Source of the DNA: Streptomyces sp. B3I8
GTDB taxonomy: Bacteria; Actinomycetota; Actinomycetes; Streptomycetales; Streptomycetaceae
DNA: 64,000 nt
Direction: 5' to 3'
Assembly (NCBI RefSeq): GCF_030816915.1
Contig: NZ_JAUSYN010000002.1
Span: 1,277,501-1,341,500, forward strand
Below, piece after piece: positions 41,965-50,579 of this stretch. The number at the start of each line of letters is the position of its first letter. Within the stretch, counting starts at the first letter, position 1. Both the position numbers and the translations under genes were made by a program. The notes under the pieces are model-generated. The model was not told the origin of the DNA. It made no database searches and saw only the letters and a program-made list of their open reading frames with translations.

Positions 41965-42723
41965 TCAGAACAGCCCGTTGGAGTGCGGCAGTTCGGCCGG
42001 AACCGGCGCGATCACGTCCCAGTGCTCGACGATCTTGCCGTCGGCGACGCGGAACAGGTCCCAGTACGCCACCGGCACCCCGAACTCGCCCTCGGACTGC
42101 AGCAGCACCAGGTCGCCCTCGGCGACGACCTTGTGCACCGTCCTGTAGACGAGGTTCTTGCCCTGCTCGCCCCACTTCGCGGCGGCGGCGCCGAAGCCGG
42201 CCAGGCCGTCGGCGGCCTCCGGGTTGTGCTGGAGATAGGTCCCGGTGGAGATGAAGTCGGTCAGTACCGAGTAGTCGGCACCCTTGAGGACTCTCGTTGC
42301 GAACTCCAGGACCAGGGCCCGGTTGGTCTCGGTCCTGTCCAGGTCACGCGGCTCGCTCTGCCCGTCGGTCTGCGAGCGGCCGGAAGCGGTCTTCGCCACG
42401 ACCGGAGTGAGAGCGTCCCAGTGCTCGGCCAGCTTGCCGTCGGAGTCGACGCGGAACAGGTCGAAGGCCACCAGCGGATCCGGTCCGAAACCGTAGTAGG
42501 TGCCGTGCAACGCCACCAGGTCGCCGTCCGCGATCACCCGGGCACCCTCGTAGCGGAAACCGTCGGGCAGACCGGCCACCAGGTCGCGCAAGGCCTCCGG
42601 GCCGTCCGCGGCCAGACTGCTGTGCTGGCGGTAGCCGGCCGCCACCCGGCGGTCCACCGCCGAGGGGTCCTTCTTGCCGAACAGCTCATCGGTGGCCTGC
42701 AGAACCAGTTCCTTGTTGCCCAT
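41965..42723 (-). CDS. Tandem SnoaL-like (NTF2-fold) protein
   Basis: 252 residues from the ATG at 42723 with AAAGGGACGTG upstream. Two NTF2-like halves are visible: ~1-120 (YRQHSSLAADGPEALRDLV...GDLVALHGTYYG...FDLFRVDSDGKLAEHWD) and ~135-252 (YLQHNPEAADGLAGFGA...GDLVLLQSEGEFG...WDLFRVADGKIVEHWDVIAPVP). SnoaL-like proteins include polyketide cyclases and small isomerases/hydrolases; the substrate is unknown. It is divergent from an AraC regulator (100 bp), the probable controller, and followed by the MoaF-like gene. Confidence 0.85.
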   Translation of the reverse strand: MGNKELVLQATDELFGKKDPSAVDRRVAAGYRQHSSLAADGPEALRDLVAGLPDGFRYEGARVIADGDLVALHGTYYGFGPDPLVAFDLFRVDSDGKLAEHWDALTPVVAKTASGRSQTDGQSEPRDLDRTETNRALVLEFATRVLKGADYSVLTDFISTGTYLQHNPEAADGLAGFGAAAAKWGEQGKNLVYRTVHKVVAEGDLVLLQSEGEFGVPVAYWDLFRVADGKIVEHWDVIAPVPAELPHSNGLF

Positions 42724-42823
42724 GACACGTCCCTTTCGATGCGGAGGCGGAACCGTCCCCGCCCTCCCACTCACACCTTCGGCCAGGCACCGCCGCGCGC
42801 GCGAGGTAGGATCCGAAAGCATC

Positions 42824-43732
42824 ATGGTCAAAAGTGAACATCCGACCGGAGAGGCCGGCGTCGCCGAGTACGGTTTCCACAACGCCGACCGCGCCTCACT
42901 GGGCATCGAAGTGACCGGCATCAGGCAGTTGGCCAGGAAGCTCTCCCCGCAGTCGCTTCTCGGCGTGCACCGCACCGACTTCCATCAGTTGATCCTGGTC
43001 GAGGCCGGGGAAGCGGTCACCATGGTCGATTTCCATGATCACGCCTCGCCCCCGGGCACTCTGCTGCACGTGGCGCCCGGACGGGTACTGCGCCTGCCCC
43101 GCCCCCTCCACCCGGACGACCCGGTCCAAGCGGCCATCGTGCTGTTCACCCCCGCCTTCCTGCCGCCCCTGGAGGCCGCCCGCACCCTGCTCACCCCCTT
43201 CGACCCCGCCGTCTGGCACCTCGCACCGCACGAGAACGCCCCAGTGACCGCCGCCCTGGGCGAACTCGCCACCGAGTACCGAAGCGCGGTGCGGGAGCCG
43301 GGCAGCGCGGCCACCGGGGAACTCCTGCGCCATCTGCTCGCCGCACTCGTCCTGCGCATCGCCAGGCTCCCCACCCCGCACGGGGACCCACCCGGATCCG
43401 CCACCACCGCAGGCGACGCCTTCCTGCGCTTCCAGCACGAACTCGAACGATCCTTCGCCACCACCCGCAACGCCGGCGCCTACGCCGCCCGGGTCGGTTA
43501 CTCCCTGCCCACCCTCAACCGCGCCTGCCAAGCCGCCACCGGCCGCAACGCCAAAGCCCTCATCGACGCCCGCGTCGCCCTGGAAGCCGGCCGCCTCCTG
43601 GCCCACACCGACCTGCCCGTCGCCACCATCGGCCGCCGGCTCGGCTTCACCGAACCCACCAACTTCGGCAAGTTCTTCACCCGACAGACCGGCCTGCCCC
43701 CCGGCACCTTCCGCACACGCCAGCGCCCCTGA
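42824..43732 (+). CDS. AraC family transcriptional regulator
   Basis: 302 residues. The N-terminal cupin-like sensor (~25-110: FHQLILVEAGEAVTMVDFHDHASPPGTLLHVAPGRV) precedes the C-terminal double helix-turn-helix (~205-300: AAYAARVGYSLPTLNRACQAATGRNAKALIDARVALEAGRLLAHTDLPVATIGRRLGF). TAGGAT (42807-42812) lies close to the ATG, so the transcript leader would be only a few bases. Divergent from the SnoaL/MoaF-like pair, which it likely activates. Confidence 0.92.
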   Translation: MVKSEHPTGEAGVAEYGFHNADRASLGIEVTGIRQLARKLSPQSLLGVHRTDFHQLILVEAGEAVTMVDFHDHASPPGTLLHVAPGRVLRLPRPLHPDDPVQAAIVLFTPAFLPPLEAARTLLTPFDPAVWHLAPHENAPVTAALGELATEYRSAVREPGSAATGELLRHLLAALVLRIARLPTPHGDPPGSATTAGDAFLRFQHELERSFATTRNAGAYAARVGYSLPTLNRACQAATGRNAKALIDARVALEAGRLLAHTDLPVATIGRRLGFTEPTNFGKFFTRQTGLPPGTFRTRQRP

Positions 43733-43734
43733 CC

Positions 43735-43995
43735 ACCGGCGTGCCGGTCGGCCGCGGCATCCTCGCCCGGCCTGGCTCCTTCGCCCCGCTCACCGGCTCC
43801 TGAGTACGCCGTTCCTCGCGCCCCCGACGGGGCGCCCCTTTGAGGGGCGCGGGGGACCGCGCGGGCAACCATGAACCCATCCGAACTCTCCCGTGCCCCG
43901 CCCGGAGGGCGCCGGGGTGAAAGGGGCGGAGCCCTTGCAGGGACGGGAAGGGTAGGGGCGGCGGGGGCGAGAACCCCTTCGGCCACCGGCCCCGG
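43735..43995. repeat. GC-rich intergenic repeat family, copy 5
   Basis: Modules include CGCGCCCCCGACGGGGCGCC, GGCGCGGGGGACCGCGCGGG, GAACTCTCCCGTGCCCCGCC and AGGGACGGGAAGGGTAGGGG followed by CGGCGGGGGCG. It lies between the convergent AraC and SPFH genes, so probably also terminates both. Confidence 0.7.
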
Positions 43996-43996
43996 T

Positions 43997-44908
43997 CTAT
44001 TGCCCCGGCCCCGGCCCCGACGCCGGCCCCGAGGAAGCCACCTCGGCCGACGCCGAAACAGGAGCCGACGCCGGAGCCGAAGCAGGCGCCGGAGCAGGAG
44101 CAGGCGCCGGAGCAGGAGCAGGCGCCGGAGCAGGACCCGGCCCCACCCCCTGCTGCGCCTTCTCCAGGAACCGCAACAGCTCCACCGGGAACGGCAGCAC
44201 CAGCGTGGAGTTCTTCTCCGCCGCCACCGCCACCACCGTCTGCAGGAGCCGCAGCTGCAACGCCGCCGGCTGGTCCGCCATCTGCGCCGCCGCCTCCGCC
44301 AGCTTCTTCGACGCCTGCAGCTCCCCGTCCGCGTTGATGACCCGCGCGCGCCGGTCCCGGTCCGCTTCCGCCTGCCGCGCCATCGACCGTTTCATCGTCT
44401 CCGGCAGCGAGACGTCCTTGATCTCCACCCGGTCGATCGTGACCCCCCATTCCACCGCCGGGCTGTCGATCATCAGCTCCAGGCCCTGGTTGAGCTTCTC
44501 CCGGTTGGAGAGCAGATCGTCGAGCTCACTCTTGCCGATGATCGACCGCAGTGAGGTCTGCGCCATCTGCGAGACCGCGAACCGGTAGTCCTCGACCCGG
44601 ATGACGGCGTCGGCCGCCGAGGTCACGCGGAAGTACACGACCGCGTCCACCCGCACCGTGACGTTGTCCCGCGTGATCCCCTCCTGTGCGGGGATCGGCA
44701 TCGTCACGATCTGCATGTTGACCTTGCGGAGCTTGTCCACGAACGGAACGATCATCGTGAACCCGGGCCCGCGCACGTCGGACCGCAGCCGGCCCAGCCG
44801 CAGGACCACACCGCGCTCGTACTGTTTGACGACCCGGGCCCCCGCCGTCAGATAGACACCCGAGGCGCAGACGAGCGCCACACCCGCCGTCACCAGTTCC
44901 TCGACCAT
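43997..44908 (-). CDS. SPFH/Band 7 (stomatin-prohibitin) family membrane protein
   Basis: 303 residues from the ATG at 44908. One N-terminal membrane segment (VTAGVALVCASGVYLTAGA) is followed by the SPFH domain (~25-180: VVKQYERGVVLRLGRLRSDVRGPGFTMIVPFVDKLRKVNMQ ... SLRSIIGKSELDDLLSNREKLNQGLE) and a coiled-coil region (~180-245). Such proteins organise membrane microdomains and proteases. The C-terminal ~40 residues are an Ala-Pro repeat encoded by an 18-bp DNA repeat (44086-44140). No NfeD partner is adjacent. Confidence 0.9.
   Translation of the reverse strand: MVEELVTAGVALVCASGVYLTAGARVVKQYERGVVLRLGRLRSDVRGPGFTMIVPFVDKLRKVNMQIVTMPIPAQEGITRDNVTVRVDAVVYFRVTSAADAVIRVEDYRFAVSQMAQTSLRSIIGKSELDDLLSNREKLNQGLELMIDSPAVEWGVTIDRVEIKDVSLPETMKRSMARQAEADRDRRARVINADGELQASKKLAEAAAQMADQPAALQLRLLQTVVAVAAEKNSTLVLPFPVELLRFLEKAQQGVGPGPAPAPAPAPAPAPAPAPASAPASAPVSASAEVASSGPASGPGPGQ
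44086..44140 (-). repeat. 18-bp tandem repeat encoding an Ala-Pro tail
   Basis: GGAGCAGGAGCAGGCGCC (plus-strand reading) is repeated about three times in the 3' end of the SPFH gene, giving alternating Ala-Pro. It is a likely site of length variation between strains. Confidence 0.65.
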
Positions 44909-45011
44909 GTCGGCCCCCTCGGGTCCGCAGCGAGAGTGCGCCGCGGGGGCGTGTCGGGGCCGCCCGCCCGCACCTGGTCCTTCCTTCACGGTAGCCCCGG
45001 GGCGGACACCG

Positions 45012-45065
45012 GGGCGAGCCCCCGTGCACGGGCGAGCCCTCGTGCACGGGCGAGCCCTCGTGCGC
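45012..45065 (-). repeat. Three 18-bp tandem repeats next to a terminator
   Basis: GGGCGAGCCCYCGTGCAC occurs at 45012-45029, 45030-45047 and, with one change, 45048-45065. The third copy forms one arm of the adjoining hairpin. Confidence 0.7.
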
Positions 45066-45096
45066 CGCGGCGGGACACCGCGGCGCACGAGGGCTC
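45052..45096 (-). terminator. Strong terminator after the streptogrisin gene
   Basis: GAGCCCTCGTGCGCCGCGG (45052-45070) is perfectly complementary to 45078-45096: a 19-bp stem with a 7-nt loop, about 70 bp downstream of the protease stop. Confidence 0.8.
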
Positions 45097-45167
45097 TCAC
45101 ACGGCCGGCACGGCAGGGAACCGGGACCCGAGCCGGGATCTGCGCCGGAACCTGGGCCGGAACCCGA

Positions 45168-46076
45168 TCAGTACACGTGGACGCCGTACGCGCTCAGCGC
45201 CTCGGTCACCGGCTGGAAGAAGGTCGTACCGCCGGAGCTGCAGTCGCCGCTGCCGCCGGAGGTCAGACCGTAGGCGACGCCGCTGTTGGAGTACAGCGAA
45301 CCGCCGGAGTCGCCGGGTTCGGCGCAGACCGTGGTCTGGATCAGACCGGAGACGACGTCGCCGCCGCCGTAGTTGACCGTCGTGTTGAGCGCGGTGACCC
45401 GGCCGCTGTGGACGCCGGTGGTGGAACCGCGGCGGTAGACGGTGGTGCCGACGGACGGCGTGGCGGCGCTGGTGATGTCCACATTGCCCACCGTGCCCGA
45501 CTTGCTCACCGAGCTGTTGGTGTAGCGCACGATGCCGTAGTCGTTGCCGGGGAAGCTGGATCCGGCGGTGGTGCCGAGCGTCGTCGAGTGGGAGGAGTTC
45601 GACCACCAGGTGCCCGCGCCGTCGGTGCAGTGCCCGGCGGTCAGGAAGTAGTAGTTCCCGCTCGAGTCCTGGACGTTGAAGCCCAGCGAGCAGCGCCAGC
45701 CGCTGGCGTAGATGGCGTCGCCGCCACCGATCAGCTTCTTGAACGTGCCGGGGGTGTGCTTGATGGTGAGCGCGCCGGACTCGCTGCCGGCCGCTTGCTC
45801 GATCTTGGCTATCTCGGCCTGGGAGACCGTGCTGTCGACGGTGACGACCACGCGGTGGTTCGCCGTGTCGACCGCCCAGGCGGTGCCCGGGACGTCGGCT
45901 TCGAGCACCGAACTGCCGGCCCGGTCGAGCTGGGCGGTGCTGAAGGTGGCGGCGGTGTCGGACGCGTTCGCGCTGGGGACCGCGATCGCGGCGGCGGCCA
46001 CGAGTGTCGAACCGATGGCGATCAGCCGGGTCCGTCTCGACATGCCGCTGCGAGGGGTGGTGCGCTTGATCCTCAC
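45168..46076 (-). CDS. Streptogrisin-type secreted serine protease (S1 family) proenzyme
   Basis: 302 residues from the GTG at 46076. GGAGG lies 8 nt before that GTG, whereas an in-frame ATG at 46091 overlaps the ribosome site itself. A signal peptide and ~80-residue propeptide ([29 protein letters not shown]) are followed by the mature enzyme from about Ile116 ([20 protein letters not shown], as in streptogrisins A/B). The triad is His149 (TAGHC), Asp179 (NDYGIV) and Ser257 (GDSGGS), with two disulfide pairs. It degrades protein outside the cell. The mature length (~187) suits streptogrisin B-like chymotryptic enzymes. Confidence 0.94.
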   Translation of the reverse strand: MRIKRTTPRSGMSRRTRLIAIGSTLVAAAAIAVPSANASDTAATFSTAQLDRAGSSVLEADVPGTAWAVDTANHRVVVTVDSTVSQAEIAKIEQAAGSESGALTIKHTPGTFKKLIGGGDAIYASGWRCSLGFNVQDSSGNYYFLTAGHCTDGAGTWWSNSSHSTTLGTTAGSSFPGNDYGIVRYTNSSVSKSGTVGNVDITSAATPSVGTTVYRRGSTTGVHSGRVTALNTTVNYGGGDVVSGLIQTTVCAEPGDSGGSLYSNSGVAYGLTSGGSGDCSSGGTTFFQPVTEALSAYGVHVY

Positions 46077-46200
46077 TTTTCGTTCCTCCATGGGGGGAAG
46101 TCGGGGGCCCGCGTGGGGTCGGGGCCCGGTGAGGCGCAGCCGGGGACCGTCGCGTCCGGGTTACGAACACGCCGTGTCCCTGACAAGCGCTGTGGGGGCA

Positions 46201-46229
46201 GTATTCGGTCACCCGGCCGATGGATGCAA
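46201..46229 (-). promoter_or_regulatory. Candidate promoter of the streptogrisin gene
   Basis: On the minus strand TTGCAT (46224-46229) and GAATAC (46201-46206) are spaced 17 bp. This would give a leader of about 115 nt. Confidence 0.4.
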
Positions 46230-46345
46230 GGGGGCCTTTCGGCCGTGCATGCGAACGGTCGGTACATGTGCGGATACGGACGGGAAGACGTGCGGCTTCT
46301 GTCGCGAACCCGTGTGGGACGTGTGCGGGATGACGATGCGTCGGG

Positions 46346-47131
46346 TCAGCGCAGGCCGCGCTCCCCCGCCGCGACCGCGACGTCCAGCGTATTGCCCGGC
46401 GGCGGGAGGGGACAGAGGAAATGGGAGCAAAAGGCGCACGGGGGGAGGTACGCGCGGTTGAAGTCCACCGTCGCGCTCCCCTGCTCGTCGGGCGCCGGCG
46501 CGTCCAGGAGACGGAAGCGGTAACTGCCGCCGTCCGCGCCGGTGATGTCGGTGAAGACGGCCCGCAGCGAGCCGTCGTCCCGGACCGACACCTGCAGGGT
46601 GAGATCCTGCCCGTCGAGCGTGAAGGCGAGCACTCCGCCGAGCCCGAGCCCCCGGTAGCGGCCGTCGGCGTTCTCCACGCGCACGGTCCGGGGGGCGCCG
46701 TACGGGGTGAAGTGGCCCGGCACCGTCCAGCGCGGGTCGTACGGCGTGGCCTCGATGCCGCGGAACTCCCGGCGGGCGGGGGCGGCCGGGTCGTAGACGC
46801 GAACGCCCCAGACGTCCTCGCGGACCAGGACGACCAGGCGCCGCTCGCCGTGGGCCACCCTGGCCGCGCCCACCGGTCCGGGGTCGGCGGCCAGGCGGAT
46901 GCGGCCGGTGGCGGGCTTCCCGTCGACCGTGAGCCCGTCCCCCTCGCGCGCGGCGAGGACCACCGCGTCCTCCTCGGCCGCCCACCGGCCGGGGGTGTCC
47001 GGAATTCGACCGTCCGGGAGGTCCTCGATCCAGTGGGTGCCGGTCAGGGCGAGGTGTCCGTAGGGGGCCGAGACCGTCCCCAGACGGCTTTCCTGCCACT
47101 GCTTCCACGCGTCGGGTGCGTCCGTCGTCAT
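46346..47131 (-). CDS. DUF1684 family protein
   Basis: 261 residues from the ATG at 47131. The DUF1684 pattern is clear: AWKQWQESRLGTVSAPYGHLALTGTHWI at the start, GVRVYDP...REFRGIEATPYDPRWTVPGHFTPY in the middle, and the end ATVDFNRAYLPPCAFCSHFLCPLPPPGNTLDVAVAAGE with a conserved cysteine pair. The family has no established biochemical role. No signal peptide. It stands alone between the protease promoter and the DUF5685 gene. Confidence 0.88.
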   Translation of the reverse strand: MTTDAPDAWKQWQESRLGTVSAPYGHLALTGTHWIEDLPDGRIPDTPGRWAAEEDAVVLAAREGDGLTVDGKPATGRIRLAADPGPVGAARVAHGERRLVVLVREDVWGVRVYDPAAPARREFRGIEATPYDPRWTVPGHFTPYGAPRTVRVENADGRYRGLGLGGVLAFTLDGQDLTLQVSVRDDGSLRAVFTDITGADGGSYRFRLLDAPAPDEQGSATVDFNRAYLPPCAFCSHFLCPLPPPGNTLDVAVAAGERGLR

Positions 47132-47262
47132 GCGGCCAACCCTTTCATATGCGCCCCTTCCTGACAGAGCGCACATTTTCCAGGTTTCCGGATTTTCGGT
47201 CTTCCGGGTCGAATCCGGCGGCACCGGCTACCGCGACAGCCGGAGTTCGAACGGCCGCACCC

Positions 47263-48489
47263 TCAGCAGTCGCAGCAGGAGCCGCACTCACAGCACTCGC
47301 AACAGCTGAAGGCCTCGCAGCAGCCCCAGTCGCAGTCGCAGTCACAGTTGCTCAGGCACCCCTCGCGCTTCTTCCGCGACCAGGGCCCCTCGTACTCGTC
47401 GGCACAGCACACCTGGCAGGTGCAGCACAGCCCCGTGGCGACCGCACACCCGCCCAGCCAGCCCCGCTTCTCCGGCGGCCGCGGCGGCTCGAACGGCGGC
47501 CGCGGCGGACCGAAGGGCGACTGCGGCGGACCGAAGGGCGACTGCGGCGACCGCGGCGGACCGAAGGCACCCAGCGCCGGGCCGCCCTGCACGGCGTGCC
47601 CGCCCTGCCCGGCGTGCCCACCGTGCCCGCACGCCTCCGTCCCGAACGCCCGGTCCACCGAGCGCGGCAGTTCGTGCACGAGCAGCAGGTGCGCCAGCGC
47701 CGGATCGGTGAACTCCACCTCGTGCAGCGCCAGCCGGATCCCGTGCAGCGCGTCGTCGGCGAGCCGTCGCGCCTCGGCGGCCGGGGTGCCGGTCGCGGTG
47801 AGCGGGTTCCACGCGCCGGTGGCGGCGTCCTCGACCTGGTCCTCGACCGCGTCCAGCAGATGCGCGAGCCGCCCGAAGAGCCGTCCGGCCTCGGCGAGCG
47901 GTGCGGCGTTGGCCGGGCGCCCGGCGAGCAGCGCGGTGTGCGCGAACGCGGCCGCGGTGGCCGTCTCGGTGGGTTCGGTGACGGTGAGCAGGGAAGTGCC
48001 GATCCCGGCGAGCGCCTCGACGCCCGCCTGCCGCTCCACCGCGTCGACGAGCAGCGCGGTGTCGAACCCGACGTCCTGTCCGCCGCGGGCGCCCGCGCGC
48101 CCCCAGCTCGCGGCGACCCGGCGGGCGGCGAGGGCCACCGGCCGACGGGCCAGCAGCCCGTCCCCGTCGGCGATGTGGTCGCGCACCTTGGCGGAGGCGA
48201 GCACCAGCGAGACCGCGGCGGCGAGCCGGGCGCCCTCGCCCCGGGCGACGGACGCGGTCCGCATGCCGCGCAGCGGGCAGGGCCCCGCGAGGCGCCTGGC
48301 TCCGTCGGCGGACGCGGACTGAGCTTCCGTCAACACCGATATGAGGAGACCGTCATAATTTGTCGCGACCCTCGCGAATTGTCCGTGGTCTTGGCGCAGC
48401 GCCAGGCACAGCCCGCACAAGTGGGCCGTCCACTGATTTCTGAGCCCCTCGCTGAGCCGGTGCCGACAAGGGCGAACGATTCCGAACAC
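47263..48489 (-). CDS. DUF5685 family protein with a 20-cysteine C-terminal tail
   Basis: 408 residues from the GTG at 48489. GGGGGAAG precedes it and the family begins FGIVRPCRHRL, so the in-frame GTG at 48513 is not used. The N-terminal half has CGLC (HLCGLCLAL) and GPCPLRGM, possible metal ligands, then a helical body. Residues ~305-345 are Gly/His- and Pro-rich with a repeated PFGPP unit. The final ~62 residues hold 20 cysteines in CC and CxC arrays (CDCDCDW, CCECCECGSCCDC), suggestive of metal-cluster binding. Function unknown. Divergent from the SepF paralogue. Confidence 0.85.
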   Translation of the reverse strand: MFGIVRPCRHRLSEGLRNQWTAHLCGLCLALRQDHGQFARVATNYDGLLISVLTEAQSASADGARRLAGPCPLRGMRTASVARGEGARLAAAVSLVLASAKVRDHIADGDGLLARRPVALAARRVAASWGRAGARGGQDVGFDTALLVDAVERQAGVEALAGIGTSLLTVTEPTETATAAAFAHTALLAGRPANAAPLAEAGRLFGRLAHLLDAVEDQVEDAATGAWNPLTATGTPAAEARRLADDALHGIRLALHEVEFTDPALAHLLLVHELPRSVDRAFGTEACGHGGHAGQGGHAVQGGPALGAFGPPRSPQSPFGPPQSPFGPPRPPFEPPRPPEKRGWLGGCAVATGLCCTCQVCCADEYEGPWSRKKREGCLSNCDCDCDWGCCEAFSCCECCECGSCCDC

Positions 48490-48861
48490 GACACTTCCCC
48501 CGGTGGTGTGCACGATGTGGAGCGGATACCGAAAAAACGACGTTGAGCTGCGGCATCGTACCGACTCAAAGCCTCTTGCGATCCCGCTGCGGACCGGTTC
48601 GGCGCCCTCTCACGGACCCCTTCCGGGTTCACTCGTCCGTATCAGCCGTCACCCGCTCGCCGTGAAGAATCATATTTCACTCCCAGTCAGCACCCGTTTG
48701 TGTCGCGACCCTTGGGAAACGTGGGCTCTCGACGAACGCGCTCTGCACCAGTACCGTCACGAAACCCCCGCGCGGCGTCTATCCCCTTGGCGCTCCCTCC
48801 GCATCATGGACGACCATGGGGATGCGGAAGGCAGGCAGGACCGCTGAGAAAGGAGGCGTCC
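48490..48861. other. 372-bp divergent intergenic region
   Basis: No coding sequence is recognised. It contains locally AT-richer patches (about 48525-48560 and 48665-48685, AGAATCATATTTCAC) that may be promoters for DUF5685 and sepF2, and a CCATGGGGATGC segment before AGGAGG (48851-48856), the ribosome site for sepF2. Confidence 0.4.
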
Positions 48862-49299
48862 ATGGGATCGGTACGCAAGGCGAGTGCCTGGCTTGGCCTC
48901 GTCGACGACAACGATGACGAGCGTTACTACGACGACGACTACGCCGAGAGTCAGGAGACCGGCGATGTCTGGGTCACCGACCCCCGGGTGAAGGTGGCCT
49001 CCGAGGCAGCCGAGGGCAGGAGCCGCCGGATCGCCACGGTCACCCCGGACAGCTTCCGGGACGCCCGGGCGATCGGCGAGCTGTTCCGGGACGGCGTCCC
49101 GGTCATCATGAACCTCACGGGCATGGAGCCCACCGACGCCAAGCGCGTGGTGGACTTCGCGGCCGGGCTCATCTTCGGCCTGCGCGGCTCCATCGACCGC
49201 GTCTCCACCCGTGTCTTCCTGCTGACCCCGGCGGACACGGAGATCGTCAGCGGTGAGGCGATGAGAGGGCCGTCCGACGGCTTCTTCAACCAGAGCTGA
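48862..49299 (+). CDS. SepF-like cell division protein (paralogue)
   Basis: 145 residues. An N-terminal membrane-targeting helix ([11 protein letters not shown]) and an acidic linker ([15 protein letters not shown]) precede the SepF core (~55-135: [72 protein letters not shown]). SepF tethers FtsZ filaments to the membrane. The canonical Streptomyces sepF is in the dcw cluster, so this gene away from ftsZ is one of the paralogues (SCO1749-like, from memory). ATG 48862 with AGGAGG. Confidence 0.92.
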   Translation: MGSVRKASAWLGLVDDNDDERYYDDDYAESQETGDVWVTDPRVKVASEAAEGRSRRIATVTPDSFRDARAIGELFRDGVPVIMNLTGMEPTDAKRVVDFAAGLIFGLRGSIDRVSTRVFLLTPADTEIVSGEAMRGPSDGFFNQS

Positions 49300-49343
49300 G
49301 GCAGGGCCGCTCACCGGCGCCCCGCGCCCTTCCGGTGTTCAGG

Positions 49344-50528
49344 TCACCGGAAAGCGTCGAGACCGGTGAGCGCCTTGCCCAGCACGAGCTGGTGCATCTC
49401 GACGGTGCCCTCGTAGGTGAGCACCGATTCGAGGTTGGTGGCGTGCCGCATCACGGGGTACTCCAGGGAGATCCCGTTGGCGCCCAGGATCGTCCGGGCG
49501 GTGCGGCAGATCTCGATGGCCTCGCGCACGTTGTTGAGCTTGCCGAAACTGACCTGCTCGGGACGCAGGCGGCCGGCGTCCAGCCGCCGCCCCAGATGGT
49601 GGGCGAGCAGAATCCCCTTGTGCAGTTCGACCGCCATGTCGGCGAGCTTGGCCTGGGTGAGCTGGAAGCTCCCGATGGGCCGCCCGAACTGCTCCCGCGT
49701 CCTCGCGTACTCCACGGCCGACTCGAAACAGGAGCGCGCCGCGCCCATCGCGCCCCAGACGATCCCGTAACGAGCGTGCGACAGACAGCTCAGGGGGCCG
49801 CGCAGCCCGGTCGCCTCCGGCAGTACGGCGTCGGCGGGCAGCCGTACGTCGTCCAGGACGAGTTCACTGGTGACGGAGGCCCGCAGCGACCACTTGTGCT
49901 TGATCTCGGGGGCCGAGAAGCCGGGGGTGCCGGCCGGGACGAGGAAGCCGCGGATGCCGTCCTCCGTCTGCGCCCAGACGACGGCGACCCCGGCGACCGA
50001 GCCGTTGGTGATCCACATCTTGCGGCCGTTCAGGACCCAGTCGGTGCCGTCCTCGCGGGCATGGGTGCGCATGGCGGCGGGGTCGGAACCGTGGTCGGGC
50101 TCGGTGAGCCCGAAGCAGCCGATGACCTCGCCGGCGGCCATACGGGGCAGCCAGTGCTGTTTCTGCTCCTCGGAGCCGAAGCGGTGGATCGCGTACATGG
50201 CGAGGGAGCCCTGGACGGAGACGAGGGAGCGGATGCCGGAGTCGGCGGCCTCCAGCTCCAGGCAGGCGAGGCCGTACTGGACGGCGCTCGCGCCGGCGCA
50301 GCCGTGGCCGGTGAGCGACATGCCGAGCGCGCCGAGGGCGCCGAGTTCCCGGGCGAGGTCCCGGATGCCGGGGAGCTCGCCGTTCTCGTACCACTCGGCG
50401 ATGTGCGGGGTGACGCGGCGGGCGGCCCAGTCCCGGACGGTCGCGCGGACGGCGAGGTCCTCGTCGGAGAGGAGGTCGTCGAGACCGAGGGGGTCGGCGG
50501 GGTCGAAGGCGGGGGGCTTGGCGGACAC
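49344..50528 (-). CDS. Glutaryl-CoA dehydrogenase-like acyl-CoA dehydrogenase
   Basis: 394 residues, FAD-dependent. It matches the glutaryl-CoA dehydrogenase branch: DPLGLDDLLSDEDLAVRATVRDWAARRVTPHIAEWYE, GLTEPDHGSDPAAM, HKWSLRASVTSELVLDDVRLP, ARYGIVWGAMGAARSCFE and LTYEGTVEMHQLVLGKALTG with catalytic Glu373. The enzyme would turn glutaryl-CoA into crotonyl-CoA in lysine/tryptophan breakdown; the specificity-determining arginine was not checked. GTG start with GGAGGTG upstream. A TetR-type operator shared with the genes at 8011 and 11524 lies 20 bp upstream. Confidence 0.9.
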   Translation of the reverse strand: MSAKPPAFDPADPLGLDDLLSDEDLAVRATVRDWAARRVTPHIAEWYENGELPGIRDLARELGALGALGMSLTGHGCAGASAVQYGLACLELEAADSGIRSLVSVQGSLAMYAIHRFGSEEQKQHWLPRMAAGEVIGCFGLTEPDHGSDPAAMRTHAREDGTDWVLNGRKMWITNGSVAGVAVVWAQTEDGIRGFLVPAGTPGFSAPEIKHKWSLRASVTSELVLDDVRLPADAVLPEATGLRGPLSCLSHARYGIVWGAMGAARSCFESAVEYARTREQFGRPIGSFQLTQAKLADMAVELHKGILLAHHLGRRLDAGRLRPEQVSFGKLNNVREAIEICRTARTILGANGISLEYPVMRHATNLESVLTYEGTVEMHQLVLGKALTGLDAFR

Positions 50529-50547
50529 GGGGCACCTCCGGCGGCGA

Positions 50548-50563
50548 AAACTAGCGGCGCTAG
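50548..50563. promoter_or_regulatory. TetR-type operator upstream of the glutaryl-CoA dehydrogenase-like gene
   Basis: AAACTAGCGGCGCTAG: the CTAGCG-G-CGCTAG core (50551-50563) is a perfect 13-bp inverted repeat. It is nearly identical to 11566-11584 and close to 8032-8048. Confidence 0.7.
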
Positions 50564-50579
50564 GAACGGGTAGGGCACG

